Made by a program: the position numbers and the translations under genes
Notes under the pieces: model-generated
The model's input: only the letters and a program-made list of their open reading frames with translations
What the model was told of the DNA's origin: nothing
Database searches by the model: none
DNA from: Acanthosoma haemorrhoidale
Lineage: Eukaryota > Arthropoda > Insecta > Hemiptera > Acanthosomatidae
Direction of reading: 5' to 3'
Length of the DNA: 64,000 bases
Assembly: GCA_930367205.1 (NCBI GenBank)
Contig: OV884011.1
Location: 113,699,139-113,763,138, forward strand
Shown here: positions 1-8,284 of the stretch, in pieces
Layout of the letters: each line of letters starts with the position of its first letter
Position numbering within the stretch: position 1 is the first letter of the stretch

Positions 1-2
1 GT

Positions 3-2771
3 CTTAACGCGGTCACCAAGGTGGAAGTTTACCCGCTACCACTAATCCAGGAGACGTTGGAACAGTTGGGAAGGAGTCGTTATTTCACGACCATCGACTT
101 AGCCAGTGGGTACCACCAGATATCCGTAGCAGAGAAAGACCGGGAAAAAACGGCATTCACTACTAGCGACGGCCATTATGAATATAGAAGGATGGCCTTT
201 GGGCTGGCGGGGGCGCCCGCGACCTTTCAGAAGCTGATGGATTGCCTGTTAAGCAGGATAAAGGGAGTGGAATGCTATGTGTATCTCGACGATGTAATCG
301 TGTACAGCGCGACAATCGAGGAGCAGGCACAGAGGATCGGGAACGTGTTAAGGAAATTACAAGAGGCAAACTTGAAAATTAACCGAGAAAAGTGTCGATT
401 CGTACGAAAGGAAGTTGCCTACCTGGGCCACGTAGTAAGCGAGGACGGAGTAAGGACGGACCCGGCAAAGGTAGAGGCCGTGAAGAGTTATCCCAGACCA
501 AGGAATGTGAAGGAGCTAAGATCGTTCCTTGGGCTGGCGGGGTATTACCGACGGTTTGTGGATAAGTTCGCAGAGATTGCGCAACCAATTACGGTACTCA
601 CTAAAAAGAATGCCATATACAAGTGGACGCAAGAAGCGGAAGATGCGTTCAACGAATTGAAGACGAACTTAATGTCAGATCGTGTCCTGATATACCCGGA
701 CTTTCGGGATCCGTTCATCTTAGCAACCGACGCTTCCTCGATCGCCCTTGGAGCAGTGCTGTCGCAGGTCCGCGACGGGGTAGAAAGACCGATATGTTAC
801 GCCAGCCGGCAGTTGAGAGGACCGGAAAGGAACTACTCAGCCACGGAACTGGAGTTATTGGCGGTGATATGGGCCACCCGACAGTTCAGGTGTTATCTAC
901 TGGGACGAGAGTTCAAGTTAATAACAGATCACTCGGCCCTGAGATGGATGTTGAGCTTAAGAGAACCCTCATCTAGGTTGATGCGGTGGACCTTGAGACT
1001 CCAAGAGTTTAACTACGAGGTAGAACATAAGGCGGGTAAAAAGCATACCAATGCAGATGCCTTGAGTAGGGCGGTACGAGGTGTAAGGATGAAGACCCCG
1101 GGTTTCAGCGAGGTACGATTGCGGGCAGCGCAACAAAAGGACGCCTGGTGCAAGGCCATTGCACAACAGCCAGACCAGGGCACCAAAGATGTGAGGGGGA
1201 TGTTATATTGGACCAACGGCAGCCCCGACGTGGGAACTTGGAAGTTGGCTGTACCGGAGGAGTTAAGGGAAGCCGTAATGCGGCAGTGTCATGAGGCCCG
1301 GTGGGCTGGACATCCGGGTATTGAGAGAACGACGTTGTTGGTAAAGGAGGGATTTTACTGGCCAAACATAAATACGGATATAAAAGAGTTCGTAACCCAG
1401 TGTGACAGCTGCCAGCGAAGGAAGTCTCCAACAGGCTTGAAAGTTCCACTGGAAGCTCCTTTCTTCCCTACCCGACCATTCGAGCAAATCTCGATGGATA
1501 TTGTTGGTCCCCTACCAAGAAGCGGACGCGGGTATAAATACATGTTAACCATGATCGATAATTTCACTAGGTATGCCGAGGCCATTCCCCTGAAAGAGAT
1601 TACGGCAGAAGAAACGGCCAGGGCTTTCGTGGAAGGAGTAGTGACTCGGCATGGAGCCCCGGAGAGGCTGGTAACGGATCAAGGAAGGAATTTCAGATCT
1701 TCCTTGATGAAGAACACGTGTAGGTTGCTGGGAACCAACAAGATACAGACCACTCCATACCACCCGGAAGGAAACGGAATGGTGGAGAGGTTGCACCGGA
1801 CGCTAGCGGAGGCGGTTGCTCATTACGTGCGACAAGATGGACGGGATTGGGATCGTTGGGTACCTTACGCGTTGATGGCCTATCGGGCTATTCCTCACTC
1901 GTCAACAGGATACTCGCCGAATTACCTCATGTATGGGCGAGAAGTACAGACACCGATGGAATGTAAAATCACGCCAGTGGATGGGGAAGCCCCAGTAGAA
2001 GAGTCAGTAATACGGCTTCAAGAAAGGCTGAATCAGGCCTATGAGGAGGCATCCCAAAGGATGGAGAAGGCCTGGGCCCGTCGGACAGCGCAATGCAACA
2101 AGGCGCGGAAACCCAGGGAATTGAAGGTGGGAGAGTATACTTTTCTGCATGTGCCGGTGATCAAACCAGGACATTGCAAGAAGTTCCATCGGCCATGGAC
2201 CGGACCATATGAGGTGATCAAAAAGATTTCTCCGGTCACGTACAAGCTGCAATTACAATTTAGACGGCAGTTGGTTGTCCACATCAACCGTCTGAAACCG
2301 GCGGTAGGTAATTACCTAGAGGAAGAGGAGAGCGACGAGGAGAGTGAACGGGAAGAACGATGGACTCCAGAAATGGAGGAGGTCAGTGAGGAAGAGACGG
2401 AGCCTTGGGAGGAATATAGCTACGAAGACGGGGACGACGAAGTGGAGGAAAGGGAGGAAGGTGCCGAAGTAGAGGCGTTACCCGGACCCAGTCAGGAAAG
2501 GGTGACCGCAACGCCACCCTCGCTAAGAAGATCACCGGGTATCCCCGACTGGGTTACTCCCCCGTGGATGCGGGAAAATACCGACGATCCCAGTAGCCTA
2601 GAGCCAATAGGAAGGGCTGGGGAAATGACTCCCAGAACCAATTCAGGAGAAGATGGAGAGGACGACTCGGGAGGTAGCGAAGTGGACGACCCACGAGACG
2701 CCACTTGGGCCCCCGAAGGGGGTGAACCCTTGGTAGCTCCACGTTCCCCTATATTCTTGAGACCCAGGTAG
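3..2771 (+). CDS. pol: gypsy-type Pol polyprotein (RT-RNase H-integrase), 5' truncated by window edge
   Basis: The reading frame is already open at base 3. The GTG at 21 is an internal valine codon, not a start, so residues are numbered here from that codon. Reverse transcriptase has an Asp at 26 and the YLDD catalytic motif at 88-91. RNase H shows TDAS with Asp237, Glu278, TDH with Asp303, and ADALSR with Asp347. The integrase zinc finger is His424, His431, Cys461, Cys464. The integrase core is Asp493, Asp553, Glu589, giving D,D(35)E spacing. No catalytic residue is missing in the visible part. The C-terminus, from about residue 770, is a long Glu/Asp-rich then Pro/Ser-rich tail with no recognisable chromodomain. 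No env-like ORF follows. The frame has no stop or frameshift, so this copy may be recently active. GC content is visibly higher than in the flanking DNA. Confidence 0.95.
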   Translation, partial: LNAVTKVEVYPLPLIQETLEQLGRSRYFTTIDLASGYHQISVAEKDREKTAFTTSDGHYEYRRMAFGLAGAPATFQKLMDCLLSRIKGVECYVYLDDVIVYSATIEEQAQRIGNVLRKLQEANLKINREKCRFVRKEVAYLGHVVSEDGVRTDPAKVEAVKSYPRPRNVKELRSFLGLAGYYRRFVDKFAEIAQPITVLTKKNAIYKWTQEAEDAFNELKTNLMSDRVLIYPDFRDPFILATDASSIALGAVLSQVRDGVERPICYASRQLRGPERNYSATELELLAVIWATRQFRCYLLGREFKLITDHSALRWMLSLREPSSRLMRWTLRLQEFNYEVEHKAGKKHTNADALSRAVRGVRMKTPGFSEVRLRAAQQKDAWCKAIAQQPDQGTKDVRGMLYWTNGSPDVGTWKLAVPEELREAVMRQCHEARWAGHPGIERTTLLVKEGFYWPNINTDIKEFVTQCDSCQRRKSPTGLKVPLEAPFFPTRPFEQISMDIVGPLPRSGRGYKYMLTMIDNFTRYAEAIPLKEITAEETARAFVEGVVTRHGAPERLVTDQGRNFRSSLMKNTCRLLGTNKIQTTPYHPEGNGMVERLHRTLAEAVAHYVRQDGRDWDRWVPYALMAYRAIPHSSTGYSPNYLMYGREVQTPMECKITPVDGEAPVEESVIRLQERLNQAYEEASQRMEKAWARRTAQCNKARKPRELKVGEYTFLHVPVIKPGHCKKFHRPWTGPYEVIKKISPVTYKLQLQFRRQLVVHINRLKPAVGNYLEEEESDEESEREERWTPEMEEVSEEETEPWEEYSYEDGDDEVEEREEGAEVEALPGPSQERVTATPPSLRRSPGIPDWVTPPWMRENTDDPSSLEPIGRAGEMTPRTNSGEDGEDDSGGSEVDDPRDATWAPEGGEPLVAPRSPIFLRPR

Positions 2772-2870
2772 ACTGGTGGTTTCTTTACACTAACCTGTCT
2801 TTATCCTTAACGTCCAAGCTCTACGGTGCGACGGGTGAAAGAGTGGCCCCTATGGTCCACTCTTTTTGTA

Positions 2871-2882
2871 AGGGGGAGGTGG
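2871..2882 (+). promoter_or_regulatory. polypurine tract of the gypsy element
   Basis: A purine-rich run (AGGGGGAGGTGG) directly abuts the TG of the LTR. This is the expected position of the plus-strand primer for reverse transcription. One T interrupts it. Confidence 0.65.
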
Positions 2883-3482
2883 TGTAACAAAACAGCGTTG
2901 AGTATGTACCATTCCGAGAGATTAGAGTACCGGCACCGACTGGTATCTGCACTTCCTAGACGGCTGGAAGAGGATAAACGCGTGCCTTTGAGATCAGCAT
3001 GGAAAGAATAAGAACACATGTTGTAACAAAAACGAGGAAGGTTATCTCGTATGTGTGTAAGCTTGGATTGAATATACGGAGATACCTGTGAGAAATAGTG
3101 AGGGTTCTAAAGGAGGAAAGATAGACGGATCTTAGGAAAGGACTATTAAAGGTAACTCAAGCAAATTCACTTGGTGTGGGGGACATTAATCCCCGTGGGA
3201 GCTTAGGACATTCAATTATTATATCAATATACAATAAGCATTATGTGTTACAGAAATTGTTTAAAATGAGTTATTAACTTTAATAAACCAGTAGTTTTGG
3301 CGTAGAAAAAGGATCGTTTTTATTTGTATCTTTCCCAACCAATTCACCCGGTTATAAATTGGTGCAGGCTAGCTGATAAGTCTTCCATAATTCTTTCCAG
3401 GTTCCTAACTTCCCGTTACCTGATTTCTCAACCTCTTCCAAAGGAAAATTTCCTATTTCCCGGTAGGTACGGGGCTGTTACA
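2883..3482 (+). repeat. 3' LTR of the gypsy element, 600 bp
   Basis: The LTR begins TGTAACA and ends TGTTACA, a perfect 7-bp terminal inverted repeat, and lies 111 bp after the pol stop. It contains an AATAAA signal near 3281. Its right edge is confirmed by homology: unit A spacer sequence starting AGATTTTAATT resumes at 3483. The target duplication should therefore be AGAT or AGATT, and its other half lies left of the window. The small ORFs inside the LTR are not credible genes. Confidence 0.88.
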
Positions 3483-3582
3483 AGATTTTAATTAAATTTA
3501 ATTCTCTAGTTTTTAGATAGACTTTAACACATTTTCAACTTTGATTGAACAATTAAACATTCTAACATTTTAATACACTTTA

Positions 3583-3905
3583 ATAAACTTTAATTTCCAA
3601 ATTTTTTCATGTGCCTGATTGATATTATTTTATTATAAATTCTTTCAATTGATTTGAATTTTCAAGCTTTTAAATATCTTTTAACATATTTTCAAATTTG
3701 GTGTACAACTAAACATTCTAACACTTCAATAGACTATAATAAACTTTAATTTCCAAATTTTTACACGTGCCTGATTGATGTTATTTTATAATAAATTCTT
3801 TCAATTGATTTTAATTTTCAAGCTTTTAAATATCTTTTAACATATTTTCCACTTTGATTGTACACTATAATAAACTTTAATTTCCAAATTTTACACGTGC
3901 CTGAT
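3583..3905 (+). repeat. degenerate short tandem repeat downstream of the ankyrin gene
   Basis: An AT-rich motif of about 130-157 bp, recognisable by TAATTTCCAAATTTT followed by GTGCCTGAT, occurs three times here, near 3591, 3748 and 3879. Units B and C have only two copies each (near 19064 and 19196 in B; about 43515 and 43648 in C). One repeat was therefore gained or lost in this flank. Confidence 0.75.
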
Positions 3906-4170
3906 AGCCATTAATTGATAATAGATTTTTCAATTAATTTTAATTTTGTATATATTTTTTTTTATTACTTGTTTATATTCATCCGATCACCATTATTTCA
4001 TAATAATAAAGTATAACTCTTTTTTTTTTCTTTTTATAATTATACTCTATGGTATTAAAAATATCCCTGAAGTTATTTTTAAAGTCTTTCCTTCTTTTAT
4101 TTTCCTGTTATTCCCACTAAACTCGCCAAGGGGAATTTCACTAAAATGAGATAAAATTTTAAATTCGAAT

Positions 4171-4380
4171 TAGACCCTTGGTAGACTCTCACTACCTTCC
4201 TGATTCCATCCGCCTTTTTAGGCATTCCACACCCTATATCCTTCTCATACATCCTTCAAATGGGGGACTCCCCTTAGTGAAAGGCACTCATCAGCCCTAA
4301 ATAATTTTCCTTTATTTTCCCACATCTTATTTTTTAAAAGTTTGAGAGCTAAGGGAAAAAAAAAAAAAAAAAAAAAAAAA
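4171..4380 (+). mobile_element. 210-bp poly(A)-tailed retroposon (SINE-like), unit A only
   Basis: Units B and C read straight through AAATTCGAAT (19470-19479 in B). In unit A this 10-mer occurs twice, at 4161-4170 and 4381-4390, flanking a 210-bp insert. The insert ends in at least 25 A residues. Target duplication plus a 3' A tail is the hallmark of LINE-driven retroposition. I see no clear tRNA, 5S or 7SL head, so it could be a SINE of unknown origin or a 5'-truncated LINE tail. Confidence 0.85.
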
Positions 4381-4458
4381 AAATTCGAATTTATTCCTAT
4401 TCAAACTTTTAACAATTGTACTTTTAAATTTATTTATAACTTCTACTGGGTCAGATTT

Positions 4459-5006
4459 TTAAAATTTTTGAAACTCTAACTTATTATGATTATCTATTAG
4501 TTGTCTTATATCACGATCAATCACCGGTTTAGGTTCACTAGAGTTACTCGTCGTTTTCATTGTTTTTTGTTCCATTATACTATTTATAACCTCCACTTCC
4601 TTCTCCTTTCTACAAACTTTATTATTATTTTCTTTTTTATGTGTACCTAAATCATTATTAATTAATTTTTGTTCATAATATACGAGTTTATTTTCGGTTT
4701 CGAAGTCATGCTCTTTAAAATCATTTTTCTGATTTCCCAGTTCCGGTTTTAAATCCGTTTTTTCATCAAGTTTTTTGCACATACTACATTTATTTTCGTC
4801 AATACTACGTTTATTTACGTTAAATAATTCGTCCAAATATCGATTTTGTTTTTTAAATTTTTCTTCAATAAAACGTTCAATACTACGTGTATTATCGCCC
4901 TTTTTTCCATCATTAACCTAAACATCTTTTCCATCATACTTTCCTCCCGACTCGATTCATTTACGCTTTCTATGGCTGAATTTAACAATACAAATCTTAA
5001 CCACAA
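4459..5006 (-). pseudogene. gag-like ORF, unit A copy, frameshifted
   Basis: Minus-strand reading frame rich in Lys, Glu and Asn, with predicted coiled-coil character. It starts 120 bp downstream of a TGGCGCC primer-binding motif, the position of gag in an LTR retroelement. Units B and C carry the same ORF. The A copy is split into two overlapping frames near 4815-4900 by a length change in a homopolymer (run of T on the + strand). It retains an in-frame segment of about 42 bp that B lacks. No zinc knuckle or major homology region is visible, so 'gag' rests on position and composition only. Confidence 0.5.
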
Positions 5007-5125
5007 ATAAAAATTTTAAAACTTTTAGAACTAACCTTTATATCACATTCTAACAATTTTCCGTGGCACACTTTTATCCAATCAATCCTTCAACCAGATT
5101 TCCTCATTAACATGTCCTTATGTCG

Positions 5126-5132
5126 GGCGCCA
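5126..5132 (-). promoter_or_regulatory. primer-binding-site core of a minus-strand LTR element (unit A)
   Basis: Read on the minus strand this is TGGCGCC followed by CGACA. TGGCGCCC is the typical start of a lysine-tRNA-type primer binding site. It separates an AT-rich LTR-like block from the gag-like ORF. The same motif recurs at 20174-20180 and 44626-44632. Confidence 0.6.
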
Positions 5133-5675
5133 AATATTAAAATATTTATTTTTCATATGTTTTAATTATATATTTTTTATATAATTTATATTTTATTCTT
5201 AATCTTTATATATTTAACTTTTACTTTATCTTAAGGTTCTGTTACTAAAAAATAGGAAACTTCTGGCAAAAGGAATAATTGTTTATTACACATATGTTCA
5301 TTAAAGTTAATATACAAATAAATACGTACGTAATAAAAGAATACTATTAAATCTATACTTAAAATGTACCTTAATTATTAAACGCGCGTTACTGGCCAGT
5401 GTTTCTTTGTGTTCTTTGTGGCGTTCTTCCTTTGTCTGGTGCATAGCGTGGTCCGGATCGTCTTCCTCTGTTATCGCGCAGGGTGAAAGTGAAAAGGGTG
5501 CCGGCCTCTTCTACCTGTACCTGGGCTTGCGTCCCTCCTGGTGCTTCCTCGTCTCCTGCCGGGTCAAAGATGAAAGAGACCGAGTCCGTGGCGATCCCAG
5601 TCTTTACACCTTTCCGCTGCCTTATTGATATTTTAACTGGTTGTACAAAGCCAGTTGTTTCGGATAATATTAACT
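5133..5675 (-). repeat. LTR-like block with an embedded GC-rich ORF (unit A)
   Basis: On the minus strand the block starts AGTTAATATT and ends AATATT against the primer-binding motif, an AGTTA-type start like those of insect errantiviruses. Inside it, at about 5396-5640, is a GC-rich island that is clearly codon-structured on the minus strand. In B and C one frame runs through the island and on for about 50 codons. In A a 4-bp insertion (ACCT, near 5513) switches the frame and it ends early at about 5396. I do not recognise the product. It could be the end of an env or accessory ORF that overlaps the LTR. Confidence 0.45.
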
Positions 5676-6864
5676 TTTATTGTTTTGAAGTTAATAAATT
5701 CGATATTAATATTTGTATACTTAATTATTTATATGATCAATATTAATAGTTAATATAACGGCAGTAAAAACTTTCATCCTTTCATAGGCATGAACCACGG
5801 ATCGTTCTTACGTTGACTCATTGAGGTATGAGGATCCTAAAAAATATTTATTCATTCATATTGTTGCAACTTTAAAACAGAGCTGAGGACATTTTGCTTG
5901 TTTTATCCTTAACCCTTATAAACAATCGACAGTTATGAATTAATAAAGAATGATGGAAGTTTATTAATATATTCAATTAATAATAATGAGGAAACAAGTG
6001 TTATTGATACGGAATTACAAGTCATGGGGAGGGTGCAATGTTCAATGAGTTGAAATTAAATGATAAAGAATATAGCTTTTGGCTGTTTAGAAATTATGAG
6101 AATAGTATATCACGCTATATTAGTTGTTCTTGAAAATTCTGCTATTATAAATGTCCACATTATGATAAGATGAAAGTAATATACATAGACAAACAAATAT
6201 TTTGAAGTAAAATAAAGCTATAACAAGGTCATTCTGTTAATGATATGAGATTTTCACAAAGAGAAAAATTTTTAGTAATGAAATATATCACTTATAATCT
6301 AGACCATGTGAGAGTGACACTAATGAGAATTTTGTTTATTTAATGTGTATTTATTTACCAATTCATTCTAAAATGATTAATTAAACTGAACTGGTTCTGA
6401 AGTTGTTTTACATTTTGTCATCTAATATTGTTTAACTTAAAAACTAATTGTTGTCCAGAGGAATAAGTTAGGCATTGTTAACAATATTAAAATATTTTAT
6501 TGAAAAAGATATTTACAGACTCCGGCGGGGCCGGGATGGTTGAGTGTGCTGGATTATGGGGTATAGTTTGCTGTGATTGTCATTTGCGGAGATTTAATTT
6601 TTGAATAGAACCAAATTTTTTGGATTGAAAAGGACAGTAATCTGTAGATAACCCACATTTCTTGTCTTTAGTTGGGGAATCTGAGAGTACTAAACCGAAA
6701 TAAATGAAATATCTTTTAGTTAAGTCTACTGTTTTGTGTATATTGTCTCAGATAATATTTTAAAGCATATAACAAAGTTATTACTTAACATTTTTTTCAT
6801 AAAATATTTAATATTATTATTGTGTTAGTCTATATCCTTTATTCTAATCATTTTGTATTTACAG
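5676..6864. other. AT-rich spacer, no gene seen (unit A)
   Basis: Collinear with 20718-21891 and with about 45149-46731. All frames are closed by frequent stops. One GC-rich patch near 6519-6590 resembles the 5' half of a tRNA-like SINE head, with a box-A-like TGGTTGAGTGTGCTGG, but no second half or box B was found. It is at the same place in all three units. Confidence 0.6.
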
Positions 6865-7034
6865 CGTCAAAATATGCAATGCTTATAATGAGATATGGTT
6901 TAGCACTCTTTCACATGAATTATAAAGCTAAGTTGTCTCCAGCTACAAAACCTCCTCTTAAATCACATAATAGAGGTTTATTAAGTATACCAACTGGAGA
7001 AATACTTCTTAAGATTGAGAAAATTAAAAATTAG
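6865..7034 (+). other. exon-like ORF with upstream splice acceptor (unit A)
   Basis: A strong-looking acceptor (TTTTGTATTTACAG) precedes about 55 open codons ending in TAG. The translation reads SKYAMLIMRYGLALF and ends in a lysine-rich tail. The same exon and acceptor occur in unit B (21892-22061) and unit C (46732-46901) with very few changes; those I saw alter amino acids. It may be the last exon of a small gene or of a pseudogene carried in the duplication. I do not recognise the protein and found no partner exon. Confidence 0.3.
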
Positions 7035-7978
7035 AGATTTATATATTTATGAGGTATTAAACCAGGTGAAGTCACCTGAGTTCTAGTGGTCATATGCTAG
7101 ATAAAACACTAGTAGTAGTGAGGTTATAAGGAAGGGTTGTTATTGACAAAAGAGCAAAAGGCCACTTACCATAATAATACTAGCTTTTAATAAATTAACA
7201 CCTTGTTAGAATTACCAAAGGCATCTTACTGGCCATATTAGTTACTGACTTGGCATTGAAACCACATTTGATACCTTTATTTGTATTATATAAATATAGA
7301 CAGTAATTAGTTATAAGTTAACAAGTAGTTACATATAGTACATTTAGATGAAGTATTTGTGTTATTGTATGAAGTGTGGAGTTATTTCTTACTATTTTAT
7401 GCTATGTTACATAAAAAAATATAAACAACTACTGTAAAAACATTTTTTAATCTTTTTTTCAATGACCTGGCCTTATTATCACCTTCAAACTTAACTGTGC
7501 TAGTAAAGTTAAGCTACCCTGACTGATTGAAATGAGGCAAGTTTCAAGATTTGTAGGAGCCTTAATGAAGATTTGTTCTTATATGAGAAATTTTTATTGT
7601 AGTATTGGTCCCACTATTATTTATAATTATTAATAATTAACAACCTCAGCGTTCAAATATTGGTTGCCTAGGACTGTGGTTATGTATATAATAACCATGT
7701 ATTTAAAAACGTATTTCAGGATGTCATTTGAAATCATGATCTATCAGCAAAAATACGTTTTAGGGATGTAGAAAAAGTATATTCTTATATTATTTTCGAA
7801 AAAGATTTAACAGCTGAAGAACATAGATATAAAATGATTTCCTAAAATATGTTTTGACTTAAATTTATTAAAATTATATGTACCACCGACTGATTATATT
7901 TACATTGTTTAAAGGCTTCTGCACATACATACTTGTGTGCTTTTTATTGCTATTTGAGCCTGTTGATTATACTTTGGT
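7035..7978. other. AT-rich spacer, no gene seen (unit A)
   Basis: No open frame of note on either strand. About 310 bp of it (roughly 7077-7385) is missing from unit B but present in unit C, so B carries a deletion. Confidence 0.6.
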
Positions 7979-8284
7979 TACTTGTGCCCAAAACAAATGA
8001 CTGAACCATCAATGCCACCAGAATCCACCAGATAAGTCCATGCAAATGTAATAGTAATGGTCAAACAATATCTTGTGTCAAAATCAACAAGGTTTGATGT
8101 TCGATGGAATGGCCATTTGGCAGTATATTAATTGGAATGAATAAAAGTTGAATGGATACATGGACCTAAGATAAGGAAATGCTGACCAATAGCCATTGAC
8201 ATGTTGTCATAGGTCTCGTTTGTGTTAATACGTTGTGGAAAATACCTCTGCGATACTTTATTAATAAGCAAATCACCGGTGAAC
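7979..8284 (-). pseudogene. odorant-receptor-like exon, unit A copy, broken
   Basis: Homologous to the open minus-strand exons at 23975-24290 and 47855-48140. In unit A it has a frameshift near 8214 (one A fewer than in B) and a CAA-to-TAA change near 8130, so it cannot be translated through. The part after the stop still reads as the hydrophobic segment ending in GGIDGLVICFGH or close to it. The assignment to the insect odorant receptor family is tentative and explained under the unit B copy. Confidence 0.3.

Larger units (their letters stand above)
1..3482 (+). mobile_element. Ty3/gypsy LTR retrotransposon, 3' part
   Basis: The window opens inside the pol gene of a gypsy-type element. In order it shows reverse transcriptase, RNase H, integrase, a purine-rich tract and a complete 3' LTR. 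The gag, protease, start of RT and 5' LTR lie left of the window. The base after the LTR (3483) aligns with the interior of the sequence downstream of the other ankyrin genes (18956 and 43408), so the element inserted into an ankyrin 3' flank. The pol frame is intact, which suggests a young insertion. Confidence 0.93.

Noticed and set aside
5407..5746. + strand ORFs opposite the GC-rich island (also 20453-20788 and 44887-45156)
   Set aside because: The minus strand has the longer and more protein-like frame, and the + frames change between units with each small indel.
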